Source: a virus. From it: a stretch of DNA of 52,044 nt. A program made the translations under genes and the position numbers. Every line of letters begins with the position of its first letter. The stretch's first letter is position 1. The stretch covers positions 1-52,044 of IMG/VR virus record IMGVR_UViG_3300030329_005741; one strand, written 5' to 3'. Under the pieces are notes generated by a model, which worked only from the letters and a program-made list of their open reading frames with translations, ran no database searches and had not been told where the DNA came from. Below, in pieces: positions 17,235 to 26,341 of the stretch.

Positions 17235-19292
17235 CTATTTTCCTTCTTCTTTAATTACACTATGCAATAGAATACTGGCCATAAAAGTATCAACCTGATG
17301 TTTTAAAGCAATTTCTTCTACTTGTTTTAATTGTTCCTCGTTATGGTCCGTGGGGGTAACGCAATATTTTGATACTGACTTTTTCCATTCTTCTGGTGAT
17401 TCATTGGCAATAATAATGCTGCTAATAGTTTTTGCTATTTCTTTTTGTTGCTTGGATAGCCTTTTCTTTTTATGTATTTTTCTTAACTCTTTCTCCACTT
17501 CTTTTTCTAAGTTCTGAGATTGAACTATATTTTCGACCACCCTTGTATAACTAAAGCTCTCTGATGATGCGTTCCTTTCTTGAGGTATACCATCAGTCCC
17601 TTCAGGTCTTCCGTTATTGGGGGAAGTAGTTTGGCTTTTCTTTGGGGCAGCTTTTTTAGGGTTAGCTTTTTTGTTCGGGGTAGTAACAGATTTCCTTAAT
17701 TCGGGATGAGCAACTTCTTGAGGAACCCATTCTTCCATCGCTGGATTTTCTACTGGTGATCCTCCGACTAACGGAAAGTAAAGGCCTTCATCCCTTTCGT
17801 TTATATATTTTTTCTGAGACTCCATTGAGTCTTCCTTATTAGGGAGTCTGTTAGAATTTAGCGCTTCGAAAAGTTCGTCAGGAGTTAGTAATCCAAGCTC
17901 AGCCATCCTTGTATATACTCTATATTTTTGAGTATTGTCTCTTAATAAAATTTCTTCAAATTTTGGAACAGGGTAGTTTTTAAAACCAAGACTTTTAGAA
18001 ACTCTTTTAATTTCTGGAAGAAGAAAATCGTTTATGAAAGCTTTTCTAGCTTGGCGTAATCTAGCTATAAATACTTCAACCTTGGAAGAGATATTCGCAA
18101 ATTTTTCCCCGCCCGAGCTTCCTACACCCGTAAGCATGTTGTTGAGGCCAGAATTAATGTCCGCGTTTACAACGTCATATTTTTTGGGGTCAAGAATATC
18201 TTGAACCTGAGGGATAACGAATTGAGCTTTAGTCGTATAGTCTGCGATTAAAACTCTGCCCACAGATTGGTTCTCAAAAAGAGCTTGCATTTTCATTAAG
18301 TTTTCTTGATTGATGCCCCCCTTGTCAGGTTCTGCGCCCATGGTAACCAAAAGTATGGCTTGCTGTACTGTCCTTGTAATAGCCATGTCCATTCTTTTTA
18401 ATTCTGCTTTATGATTTAAATCTTCCAACACGGGGTAACCCATGGGAACGGAGTATGGCTCGTAGTCTTGTTTTTTATAAAAGACAGCAAAGAATCTTTC
18501 TCCATCTAATTCTATCGTAATTGAAGTAGAAAGCGGTGAGCTTTTAATTGCCTTTTTAGTTTGGCTAGGAAGACTTTCATATATCTCCCTATCTTCTTCT
18601 GTCTTAGGATTCCTAATTTTTTCTAGCTCGTAGTCTGTAAGAACTTTGTGATATTTTTTAGTATCATTAAAATTCAACGAGCCAGCTATCGATATATCTG
18701 CCGGATTCAAAATTACATACCTATACGGAATTTCTACTTTTGTAGATTTACCTCCAAAGGTTTGGGTAATTTTTTTAACGTCTGCTGGTTTTAACTTAGC
18801 GTCAAACCTGTAAAGAAAAACGTTTCCTGATCTATAATATTCTCTAAAAAATCTATCTTGTAAGTCCCAAAGATTTAGCTTTTCAAACAAAGATTCAAAA
18901 AAGTTCCTAGATTTTTTGCTGCCCCCCTCAAAATATATGCCGCTAGTAGAAAACTCGGTCATTAAATCGATAGTGTTTCTAAATACTGAAAAATTATAAT
19001 AAGCTTTCTGGCATAAAATGACTGCGTCTCTAATAGAGATTCCGCTTTGTCCTGCCCCACTATAAGTTTTAAAAGGGATAAGCCCCTTTTCTATATTTGA
19101 AAATTTGTCTGTTCTTTCTATAGAGCCAGACTTATTTCTTCTATATCTAGTGTCTGAAGAATGAGCTATGGATTCGTAAGAAGAGGCGGAGGAAGTCATC
19201 AACGGTTCTCCAGAGACCGAGGATGTGGATTTCTTCCTTGTTCTGCGCGTCTTTTTGGGCGCGCTCTTTTCGTTTCCTTTACTTTCGTTCAT
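17235..19292 (-). CDS. Portal protein
   Basis: A 685-residue protein directly downstream of the terminase. The core (about 70-470) has the usual portal layout: an N-terminal helical wing (SIRDAVILCQKAYYNFSVFRN), a beta-rich region (VEIPYRYVILNPADISIAG), a long helical stretch (ELKRMDMAITRTVQQAILLV) and LTPDELFEALNSNRLPNKED near residue 500. The first 40 residues are Lys/Arg/Ser-rich, and the C-terminal about 180 residues are a low-complexity and helical tail. The gene order terminase - portal - protease - capsid supports this. No clear SD is seen; the leader is A/T only. Confidence 0.85.
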   Translation of the reverse strand: MNESKGNEKSAPKKTRRTRKKSTSSVSGEPLMTSSASSYESIAHSSDTRYRRNKSGSIERTDKFSNIEKGLIPFKTYSGAGQSGISIRDAVILCQKAYYNFSVFRNTIDLMTEFSTSGIYFEGGSKKSRNFFESLFEKLNLWDLQDRFFREYYRSGNVFLYRFDAKLKPADVKKITQTFGGKSTKVEIPYRYVILNPADISIAGSLNFNDTKKYHKVLTDYELEKIRNPKTEEDREIYESLPSQTKKAIKSSPLSTSITIELDGERFFAVFYKKQDYEPYSVPMGYPVLEDLNHKAELKRMDMAITRTVQQAILLVTMGAEPDKGGINQENLMKMQALFENQSVGRVLIADYTTKAQFVIPQVQDILDPKKYDVVNADINSGLNNMLTGVGSSGGEKFANISSKVEVFIARLRQARKAFINDFLLPEIKRVSKSLGFKNYPVPKFEEILLRDNTQKYRVYTRMAELGLLTPDELFEALNSNRLPNKEDSMESQKKYINERDEGLYFPLVGGSPVENPAMEEWVPQEVAHPELRKSVTTPNKKANPKKAAPKKSQTTSPNNGRPEGTDGIPQERNASSESFSYTRVVENIVQSQNLEKEVEKELRKIHKKKRLSKQQKEIAKTISSIIIANESPEEWKKSVSKYCVTPTDHNEEQLKQVEEIALKHQVDTFMASILLHSVIKEEGK

Positions 19293-19337
19293 TTTTTTTA
19301 ATTTTAAGTTATTTTTTTGTTTAAAGCTTAATTTTAA

Positions 19338-21164
19338 TTACACCATTCTAGGAACAAAAGTCCCACTTCCTTCGTTTAGTTTATAATTTTGCATGTCAAA
19401 GTAACATTTTACCCCCCAATTAGCAAGAAGCAACCCTGTATAGTTATCTTTTCTAGCTCTATTTGCGCTAGTATTTCGCTTTAAATGCTGGGGTAAATCA
19501 AAAGTTTGAGTTCCTCTAGCTGTAGTCTTAACCTCGACCAACGCGCATTGTTTTTTAACTTGATATACTAAATTATCTTGGGACTCTATGAATTCACCAA
19601 GATTTTCTTCGTTTACATGTTTTAAGTTGATTTTATACATGCTTTGCTTATTAAATTCTGATCCATTAGCTGAAGTCCTAGAGGCAAACCATATTTTTTT
19701 ATAATCTATATTAGCCTGAAGAAGCTCATTTGCTTTTCTGATCCAGTTGCTTGAAAAAACTTGGTTGATAATTATCTGATGATTTTCTTTATTGTAGGCT
19801 CTTTTCATATCTCTCACTTCTTTAGTATAATCAACGCCTTCTTTTTCTGAGTTAAATTCTATCGTTTTTAAATTAAGTCTATTATCTATAAATAGCTTGG
19901 AATTGTTAGCTGCGTCGATAAACATATCTGCGCCAGCGTTATCAATGCATATTAAATCAGGATTAAAGCTCTCAACTATGTAGTGTAAATATTTTACATG
20001 ATTGTTTAAATTACCTAGTCCGGCATAGTTATGAACTAATGTAGCCGTTTCTTTTTCTTCGTCCAACTCCATTACAGACATAGCAAAGTAATCTGCGCTT
20101 GGACTATCACTCATGTTAGGGTCAATTCCTATTACATATTTTTTATCACTTTTCCCTTTTATTAGTGTTGTGGGTTCTTCTCCGTCTGGAATGGTGCAGT
20201 TGTGCATTTTTATTGCACTAAAATAACTATCGCTTCCATCAGTAAACATAGCGCAATACTCGCGTTGAAAAGAAGCGTTAGATGAGCCTCCATCTTGAGC
20301 AGCTTCAATGACTGTTTGATCTATCATATGTTCTGGCAACGCTTCGTACCCCATTTGTGATATGAAATAACTAGATTCACTAACTTCTTTTTCGTAAATT
20401 TTATTCGTCCAATCTGAATAAGTTTTATATAAATTTTCAAACGTATAACTTGCAGAAGAAAGGGCTATCATTTTGCTATCATTGTCAAAAACCATCCTCT
20501 CTTCTTCTTTTAGGTGTCCGGACTCAATTAATTTATCTTCCATTTCTCTTATTTCTATACGCTCTTTCATGTTTTGGGGCGCAACCAAGAAGGGCATGAG
20601 AACGGTATTGATCAAATCTTCAGGAAGCAAAAGATACTCGTCAAGAAGAAGTACGTTAGCGCGAAAACCACGAATTTTTTCTCCGTTAAGTGGAATAGCA
20701 GTTATTGTGCCTCCGTTAATTGACCATTCAAATTGATCATTACGCTTTGCTTTTGCGCCAAAACATTGGGCGAGCAACTCTGCGCCCTTAGATTCAACTA
20801 GCTTTTCTAAGTTATTGAATATAAATCTAGCAGTACGAAACGTTGGTCCCGCAACTAAGATTTTTGTCCCCGGATTAAAGATGCATTGTAAAAAACAAAA
20901 TACAGAAGCGATAAAAGTCTTACCACAGCCACGGCCCCAAACGCACATACTGAAGTTCCTGTTCATCATGCCTCTTAGGGTTACTTCCTGAAATGGTGCT
21001 AATTTTATTCCAGAGATTAATTCTGTAGTAAAACCTAAATTGGCATGCAAAAATTTTGCCAAACTTATTTTAGCATCTCTATCAGATAAGAAGCCCTCAA
21101 TTTCCATCATTTGTTTATTGATGTTTTCGGGTTCAATTTCGTATTTTTCAGGACAGTACCACAT
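19338..21164 (-). CDS. terL: Terminase large subunit
   Basis: A 608-residue packaging motor. The ATPase carries Walker A at G77-R-G-C-G-K-T83 (CVWGRGCGKTFIA) and Walker B at VLLLDEY (Asp175, Glu176), followed by a coupling-type region ALSSASY. The RNase H-like nuclease starts at YVIGIDPNMSD (Asp348), and a second acidic site lies in LICIDNAGADMF (Asp408). It cuts and packages phage DNA through the portal. The ATG overlaps the stop codon of the ERCC4 gene by one base (TAATG), giving translational coupling. The length is typical. Confidence 0.93.
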   Translation of the reverse strand: MWYCPEKYEIEPENINKQMMEIEGFLSDRDAKISLAKFLHANLGFTTELISGIKLAPFQEVTLRGMMNRNFSMCVWGRGCGKTFIASVFCFLQCIFNPGTKILVAGPTFRTARFIFNNLEKLVESKGAELLAQCFGAKAKRNDQFEWSINGGTITAIPLNGEKIRGFRANVLLLDEYLLLPEDLINTVLMPFLVAPQNMKERIEIREMEDKLIESGHLKEEERMVFDNDSKMIALSSASYTFENLYKTYSDWTNKIYEKEVSESSYFISQMGYEALPEHMIDQTVIEAAQDGGSSNASFQREYCAMFTDGSDSYFSAIKMHNCTIPDGEEPTTLIKGKSDKKYVIGIDPNMSDSPSADYFAMSVMELDEEKETATLVHNYAGLGNLNNHVKYLHYIVESFNPDLICIDNAGADMFIDAANNSKLFIDNRLNLKTIEFNSEKEGVDYTKEVRDMKRAYNKENHQIIINQVFSSNWIRKANELLQANIDYKKIWFASRTSANGSEFNKQSMYKINLKHVNEENLGEFIESQDNLVYQVKKQCALVEVKTTARGTQTFDLPQHLKRNTSANRARKDNYTGLLLANWGVKCYFDMQNYKLNEGSGTFVPRMV

Positions 21165-22123
21165 TATAAAACTTTTGTATCGTACGCATATTGAAGGTCA
21201 ATTTTTTTGTAAAAACACCCACTAAAGAAAATCTTTTGAATTACCCTCTCAGCCTCTTTCCTTCCGTTGACAAAAAGAAACTGTATGTGAGGATACTTTT
21301 GAATTAACTGTCTCGTATTGTGAAATATATATTCAGGTGTAGCTTTTATTTTTTTCGATATATGAGGCAAATATTTAAAGCTGACAGCGTGATGGAGAGT
21401 ATCTTCAATCATGATAATTAAATTAATTTTTAAGTCTTTTGCTTTTGTAATTTCTCTTTCAAATCTATCAAGATTTTTGACGCTCATAGTAGATATAAAA
21501 TCAGCTAAAGATTTCCTTTCTATAAAACAATTGCATGTTAACTTGGGCTCGCTAAACGTATAATCTCCGACAGGGAGGGTTTTCATTTCCGTTGTATAAT
21601 TATTAAATTTTAAAGGAAGTTGTTCTCTTGTGTCGATATGTATCGAATATTGAGGCTTTTGGTATTCTTTACCTTCAACAATCTCACTGGGAAGCTGGTA
21701 TTTATCTTCGAATCCGATTTCTCTACAAAGCTTATAATAATCTCCAAAAATATCGTTCATGTACTGAATAGGCGGAGAGAGTATCGTCCTTAATTCTACC
21801 TGTGTGGGGGGGTAAATTAATTGCTTCTCCTCTTTTCTTTTTAACAAAAGTTCTTCGCAAAACTTTTTAGACTCTTCTTTTGGCACAGACTTAAGCCAAA
21901 GACGTAAGTTGGTGCGGGAGTTAAAATCCGTAGAGAAGTATTGTTCTAAAGATTTATATTTTATGATTTCTTTGTCATGCAAATCATAACGTGGAAAATA
22001 TTTTTGATAATATCCCACTACTCTTAAATCATGAGCTTTAAGGTGAGCATGAAGTTGCCTGTGAGTTTCAAATTGTTTCTCACAGGCTTGGCATTTCGGA
22101 GATGGAATTTCCCCTTTATTCAT
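21164..22123 (-). CDS. C2H2 zinc finger + ERCC4-type nuclease
   Basis: A 319-residue protein. Residues 11-31 form a C2H2 finger (Cys11, Cys14, His27, His31). Residues about 158-260 form an ERCC4/XPF nuclease core: IDTREQ (Asp164), VGDY (185-188) and IERKSLADF (Glu202, Arg203, Lys204, Asp208), the ERKx3D hallmark. The family cuts branched or flap DNA. The overlap with the terminase (one base) and with the upstream gene (eight bases) puts it in the packaging operon, so it may trim branches before packaging, a job done in T4 by an unrelated enzyme (endonuclease VII). That role is inference. Confidence 0.8.
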   Translation of the reverse strand: MNKGEIPSPKCQACEKQFETHRQLHAHLKAHDLRVVGYYQKYFPRYDLHDKEIIKYKSLEQYFSTDFNSRTNLRLWLKSVPKEESKKFCEELLLKRKEEKQLIYPPTQVELRTILSPPIQYMNDIFGDYYKLCREIGFEDKYQLPSEIVEGKEYQKPQYSIHIDTREQLPLKFNNYTTEMKTLPVGDYTFSEPKLTCNCFIERKSLADFISTMSVKNLDRFEREITKAKDLKINLIIMIEDTLHHAVSFKYLPHISKKIKATPEYIFHNTRQLIQKYPHIQFLFVNGRKEAERVIQKIFFSGCFYKKIDLQYAYDTKVL

Positions 22124-23213
22124 CTAAAACTTCCCCCTCGCTTATCCCCATAATCCTACATTTGACTTCATCCATTCCTGTTAAGTTTTGAATTTCATCA
22201 GCCACAGCTTTCTTTCTTAAATCAGCAAGAGCAATAAGCTTTCTCCTACTCTCTTCTTCTTTCCACATTTGAACTAGATTTAATACGCTTGCGTTTTCTT
22301 GTATTTTGTTTTTAAGTACGTCACTTCTTTTTTGCTTTAGGTCTCCAAGAAGTTTGTGCTGCCTATTTATACATTGATTATACTCCGTTTGAGCGGAACT
22401 AATCGCTTCCACCAAAGACATAGCCATTCTTCTACCCTCTGTGTCTTCTGCGGCTGCGTCTAATAATTCCTGAAGTCTACGGGTTCTAGCTTGGATTCCT
22501 GAGGCAATAATAATTTCCGTACAAAGAACTATATATTGGTCTACCTCTTCTTGTGATAAATCTGCTTTATCATGAGTATATCTCACGAAACTACTTTCAA
22601 ACAATTCTCTATCAGTTTGAGAATCGTAGGTATTTATTTGATGACAAAATCTATGAGTACTTAAGTACGATATTATTGAATCAATATTCTTTTTAACTGA
22701 ACTAGTAATTTTGTTTTTATCTATAGCATCAGAAACGTATTTATTTACTCTAGCTACAGCTAGGTGAAATGTGGTTGGAGGCTTGTATCCTGAACTGGGA
22801 ACTTCATCCGTATTTTCAAAAGGAATAACGTTTAAAGTTTTAACATAGTCATTAACAGTCCTTGTTTCTTGATTTAGATTAGTTAAGCTTGGGTTATTAA
22901 AAATAACTTTAGCCATTTCCAAGGACTTCATCATAGAGCTATTGTTTTCTATGAATTGTTTTTGTTCTTCTGTTAAATCTATTTTTTCTTTAGCTTGGTA
23001 TTCATGAGCCCCTTTTGCTTTTATTTTTCTCGTAGCCAAAAAAGTTTTAATTTCTCTCCCCTCTTTGCTTCTACCATCTAATTCTGGGTTATCTGGATAA
23101 GAAAGCTTTATTAACTCTAATAATGAAGGAGGGTTTTCTAGTCTAGAATTCCACTCGTTAAGAATTTTTTCTTTTTGATCTTCAGAAAGAGAACTGTGTT
23201 TGGGTGAGCTCAT
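22116..23213 (-). CDS. Helical DNA-binding-type protein, possible small terminase
   Basis: A 365-residue, mostly helical protein. The first 140 residues hold two helix-turn-helix-like stretches (PSLLELIKLSYPDNPELDGR and EMAKVIFNNPSLTNLNQET). The remainder is coiled coil with many Arg/Lys/Glu. It is encoded upstream of the nuclease and large terminase in the same operon with overlapping ends, the place where a small terminase is expected. Length and helix pattern differ from standard small terminases, so the call is tentative. Confidence 0.45.
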   Translation of the reverse strand: MSSPKHSSLSEDQKEKILNEWNSRLENPPSLLELIKLSYPDNPELDGRSKEGREIKTFLATRKIKAKGAHEYQAKEKIDLTEEQKQFIENNSSMMKSLEMAKVIFNNPSLTNLNQETRTVNDYVKTLNVIPFENTDEVPSSGYKPPTTFHLAVARVNKYVSDAIDKNKITSSVKKNIDSIISYLSTHRFCHQINTYDSQTDRELFESSFVRYTHDKADLSQEEVDQYIVLCTEIIIASGIQARTRRLQELLDAAAEDTEGRRMAMSLVEAISSAQTEYNQCINRQHKLLGDLKQKRSDVLKNKIQENASVLNLVQMWKEEESRRKLIALADLRKKAVADEIQNLTGMDEVKCRIMGISEGEVLDE

Positions 23214-23214
23214 T

Positions 23215-23922
23215 TTATAAAATATCTATTTCCCCTTTGTTAAGAACTTTCTTTACTTTTTCTAATATTTTTTTTCTGATGTTCTTAATTTGTTTATATC
23301 CCGGTTTACGATTAGTTTCGTTAGACTTAAATCCCAACAAAGAAGCAACCTCATCTTCCTCTTTGTTGTGTATGAAAAGTCCTTCATAAACAGTCCATTC
23401 ATTGGGTTTTAAAATCATCTTCATTTTATCATGCAGCTTGTTTGCCATTTCCTCTATGTTTACGCTCTGTTCAAAATTGACGGAATCAACTTCATGAGCA
23501 TGGTCATCTAAGGCTAAGGGTATTTTTACGTCATGAGCCTTTTTTTTAGTTTTTTCCCACTTCGCGTACAAAGGACAGTCTGAGCATTGTTTTTCATATA
23601 TTTTACATAAATTATTAGGCTCCGAAGCCTCGCACCTTAGACATGGTCTACTAAAGTTTCCATAATTATTTCTTATAAGGTTTTTTATTTGATTTGATAT
23701 AATCCTATTAACCCAAGGGCCTAAAGGTTTTTCTGGATTGTATAAATGCCATTTTTCATGAATATGAATTCTTATAATTTGAGATACATCATCATAATCC
23801 ATCCAATGCAGAGAAGTTAAACTCCACTTGCTTCTTCTTTTAGATATTTCTATATCTATAAAACCAATACACTCTTCGAAGGCGGGTTTCTCAGTTGTGG
23901 GTTTCTTCTCATTACGAGGCAT
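23215..23922 (-). CDS. Sigma-70-family-like factor with Cys-rich insert
   Basis: A 235-residue protein. Residues about 38-90 (DYDDVSQIIRIHIHEKWHLY, then PWVNRIISNQIKNLIRNNYG) match sigma region 2 layout. Residues about 165-228 (PNEWTVYEGLFIHNKEEDEV and ASLLGF) match a region 4 helix-turn-helix. Between them are five Cys (94, 97, 106, 113, 116), spaced as a possible zinc site. T4 gp55-like sigma factors direct late transcription, and this gene, next to the structural genes, likely does the same. It overlaps the zinc-ribbon gene by 11 bases. Confidence 0.7.
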   Translation of the reverse strand: MPRNEKKPTTEKPAFEECIGFIDIEISKRRSKWSLTSLHWMDYDDVSQIIRIHIHEKWHLYNPEKPLGPWVNRIISNQIKNLIRNNYGNFSRPCLRCEASEPNNLCKIYEKQCSDCPLYAKWEKTKKKAHDVKIPLALDDHAHEVDSVNFEQSVNIEEMANKLHDKMKMILKPNEWTVYEGLFIHNKEEDEVASLLGFKSNETNRKPGYKQIKNIRKKILEKVKKVLNKGEIDIL

Positions 23923-24298
23923 CTTCCTCCGTTAATTTATTTTGTTTTAAAGAACCCGCTTCTTTTCTAAACTCTTCTTTAAAGTTTCCGTCAGCAGTTT
24001 TTGTTTGTTTCGGGGGCTTGTAATTGCTTATTTGAGAGCCGTCTAAAGTGCCTACGACGGAACCTATTTTTTGCCCTTTCACTTGTGTCAATGAGCTATC
24101 AAATTCAAAATCTAAAGCTTCGATAGACAAATCAGTAAGAACACTGTCAATATCATCATCTTCTTCGATGGTAGTATTCTGAACCTCCTGTGGGTTAGCA
24201 GAAGATTCTAGGGGTGTACCACAATTTGGGCAAAATTTTGGCTTATTAGCAGCCGAGAATTCCATTTTTCCACCACAATTAAAACAGTATTTCTTCAT
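23912..24298 (-). CDS. Zinc-ribbon protein
   Basis: A 128-residue protein. The N-terminus has two CxxC knuckles, YCFNCGGK and FCPNCGTP (Cys5, Cys8, Cys22, Cys25), forming a zinc ribbon of the rubredoxin-like type. The rest is acidic and probably disordered. It overlaps the sigma-like gene by 11 bases and starts the transcription unit. A joint role in phage transcription with the sigma-like factor, itself carrying a Cys-rich insert, is plausible but inferred. Confidence 0.75.
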   Translation of the reverse strand: MKKYCFNCGGKMEFSAANKPKFCPNCGTPLESSANPQEVQNTTIEEDDDIDSVLTDLSIEALDFEFDSSLTQVKGQKIGSVVGTLDGSQISNYKPPKQTKTADGNFKEEFRKEAGSLKQNKLTEEDAS

Positions 24299-24304
24299 AT
24301 CTAA

Positions 24305-24310
24305 ATTATA
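24305..24310 (-). promoter_or_regulatory. -10 element six bases before the zinc-ribbon ATG
   Basis: TATAAT, 6 bases, ATG. No TTGACA is present at 16-17 bases upstream. The spacing predicts a leaderless mRNA for the zinc-ribbon/sigma/terminase unit. Confidence 0.45.
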
Positions 24311-24378
24311 TCTAAAAATCTATTTTTTTAAAATAAAAAACTTCTTTTATATAGGTGTAATAAAAGTTGGACGGCTAG

Positions 24379-24564
24379 ATGAAAAAAATACTAAAAAATA
24401 TAATGTCTTTAAGTTACCCCTTTTGCAAACATGGTAGCGCAAATGAAGAAATTGTGGATGTTTTTAGAAAAATAAACAATTTAGCTCACGAAGCGGAAAT
24501 TCTTATCGATAGAAAAAAATCTAACGATTATATATCAAATGGTTCAAAAGAACGGGATAACTAA
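24379..24564 (+). CDS. Possible small plus-strand gene
   Basis: A 61-codon ORF in the gap between two minus-strand units, overlapping the 3' end of the next gene by 44 bases. The product starts MKKILKNIMSLSYPFCKHGS and has balanced composition with a helical middle. No clear SD is seen (weak GGACGG ten bases from ATG). It would be the only plus-strand gene in the window, so I give it low confidence. Confidence 0.25.
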   Translation: MKKILKNIMSLSYPFCKHGSANEEIVDVFRKINNLAHEAEILIDRKKSNDYISNGSKERDN

Positions 24565-24868
24565 CCGCTTCTACAACTTCGTGAATTATTTCAGAAAAGT
24601 GATCTCCTTCAGCGAAACCTTCGGCCTCCGCCCATTCCCATTTTTTAAGATTTACTTTAAAATGACCTATTATTTCTCCGTAAACTTCATGATCTGATTT
24701 CATCAACATCGCAACCCTGCTATCGCACGCAATTATAATAACATGTTCAACGAAAGTTTTTTGAACCGCAAATCCTACGTCATTTTCTTTAGCTAATTTT
24801 TCTATTTTTTTAGCTTCTCTTTTTAGATCTGGGTCCACTTTTTTTGCTTTCTTCAAGTTTCTTAACAA
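24521..24868 (-). CDS. Hypothetical protein after phoH
   Basis: A 115-codon frame, overlapping the phoH gene by 59 bases. The start is uncertain: TTG 24868 or GTG 24838 (residue 11), since no ATG lies near. The product has a Lys-rich start and then alternating strands and helices (VEHVIIIACDSRVAMLMKSD), ending in HEVVEAVSYPVLLNHLIYNR. The function is not recognised. The overlap suggests co-expression with phoH. Confidence 0.5.
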   Translation of the reverse strand: MLRNLKKAKKVDPDLKREAKKIEKLAKENDVGFAVQKTFVEHVIIIACDSRVAMLMKSDHEVYGEIIGHFKVNLKKWEWAEAEGFAEGDHFSEIIHEVVEAVSYPVLLNHLIYNR

Positions 24869-25634
24869 TGAATTTAACCAAATCAGATCTCATGATATCT
24901 TCTTCAGTGAAGCTAAAAGTGTAAACGCCCATAGACATGCTTTCTTCGTCCGAGAAAATTTTATTTAAATTTTCAAACCCCCCTTGAGAAGCTTCACTTT
25001 TTAAATCTGTTTGCATTGGGTCGGCCAAAATAAAACACCTAGATCCTTCTCCCATTCTAGTCAAGACTGTTACGATTTCTTTAATAGAACTATTTTGAGC
25101 TTCGTCAAGAATTATGCACTTATGCTTCCAGTTCATTCCTCTAGCAAAATTTACAGGAAACATTGATATTCTTTTTTGTTCTTCAAGCTTTTCAGCCCTA
25201 GTTTCTAAGAGTAATTCGTCTAGCTTGTCTAAAAAGGGGAGGTTATAAAATCTAAGTTTTTCTTCTGCCGTTCCCGGCAAAAATCCTAAACTTTTATCAG
25301 AACTCTCAACGGCAGAACGTAAATACATTATATCGTCAATATTCTTCATGTTTAGCAACTGTAATGCGCAGTATACGGAAAGCAGTGTTTTAGATGTTCC
25401 TGCTGGACCATTCACGAAAACTATTTTAGTTGAATAGTCTAACGCGACCTTAAAAAACTCTTTTTGTCTTTCCGTCCAAGGAAATTGATGGAGTTTAATT
25501 TGCTTTTTAATGGGGTTTGGTGAGTGCGGGTTTTTGGTTTCCGATAATTCGCCAGCTAATTTTCTGGCTCCTCGAATCTTTACTTTCCCCTTCGAACTTG
25601 CCGAAGAGTCATTAGTATTATTCTTATTTTGCAT
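24810..25634 (-). CDS. phoH: PhoH-like P-loop ATPase
   Basis: A 274-residue protein. The PhoH core begins at WTERQKEFFKVAL; Walker A is FVNGPAGTSKTLLS (G76-x4-S-K82-T83) and Walker B is KCIILDEAQNSS, with RMGEGSRCFILADPMQTD as the following conserved strand. The first 45 residues are Lys/Ser-rich. PhoH proteins are common in marine phages; an RNA-helicase-like role is known for some, but the phage function is unsettled. Confidence 0.88.
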   Translation of the reverse strand: MQNKNNTNDSSASSKGKVKIRGARKLAGELSETKNPHSPNPIKKQIKLHQFPWTERQKEFFKVALDYSTKIVFVNGPAGTSKTLLSVYCALQLLNMKNIDDIMYLRSAVESSDKSLGFLPGTAEEKLRFYNLPFLDKLDELLLETRAEKLEEQKRISMFPVNFARGMNWKHKCIILDEAQNSSIKEIVTVLTRMGEGSRCFILADPMQTDLKSEASQGGFENLNKIFSDEESMSMGVYTFSFTEEDIMRSDLVKFIVKKLEESKKSGPRSKKRS

Positions 25635-25663
25635 AGCTAATAGAGATTACACTCTCTTTAGCC

Positions 25664-26311
25664 TTATTTCTTAAGAAAATCTGTATAGATTGGGTTAGAC
25701 ATGATGTCGTCTATTATAGAGAAATTACTTGAGTAAGAAGTAAAGTAACTTATTTTTATATTTGTTTTCAGAAATTTGCTTTCATTAAACTCCCCCTTAT
25801 GTCTTGCGAACGTATAATAAGTGTCAGCTTTTTCTTTTTTTGCAATTTCCACAATCTTGTCGTGGTATTTACCTTTTATATTTCCATGACTTATTGATGA
25901 AAACGTAAACTCCGTGCCAAAATTTAATTGATCGCATATTCTAAAAACGCTATAAGCGGAAATGTGACAAACGTTATCAATTGGTAAATTTATTATTTCT
26001 TCTAAAAGAGGGTATACTAAATTGAAGTTAATTTCATTTTTGTATTGAACCCGGATAAGCTTCAAAAATTTATTTTTCCATTTGTCGTTTTTGAATTTAA
26101 TTTCTTTGGTGGGGACAAATTTACCCTCCTTATAGTCAACAGGAATCCTAAAATAGTAGTTAGAAGAGTTTAATTTTATAAGAGTTTTGTTTACCCAATT
26201 CTTCGAATTATAGTTGGTGTCGTCCAAGAATATAAATTTATCGACCTTTTTTGCTAAATCATAATAAGATTTATAAGGGAAAAAATTAGGCTGTACAATG
26301 GCTAGCTTCAC
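25664..26311 (-). CDS. WbqC-family protein
   Basis: A 215-residue protein starting at GTG 26311, with AAGGG seven bases upstream; an earlier GTG at 26341 adds residues unlike the family. The start KLAIVQPNFFPYKSYYDLAK with KVDKFIFLDDTNYNSKNWVN is the WbqC signature. Members occur in surface-polysaccharide loci and are linked to amino-sugar or dTDP-sugar modification; the exact reaction is not established. The gene is last in the sugar cluster. Base composition is very AT-rich, like its neighbours. Confidence 0.75.
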   Translation of the reverse strand: MKLAIVQPNFFPYKSYYDLAKKVDKFIFLDDTNYNSKNWVNKTLIKLNSSNYYFRIPVDYKEGKFVPTKEIKFKNDKWKNKFLKLIRVQYKNEINFNLVYPLLEEIINLPIDNVCHISAYSVFRICDQLNFGTEFTFSSISHGNIKGKYHDKIVEIAKKEKADTYYTFARHKGEFNESKFLKTNIKISYFTSYSSNFSIIDDIMSNPIYTDFLKK

Positions 26312-26341
26312 AATTAAACCCTTAAGACAAGTATAAAACAC

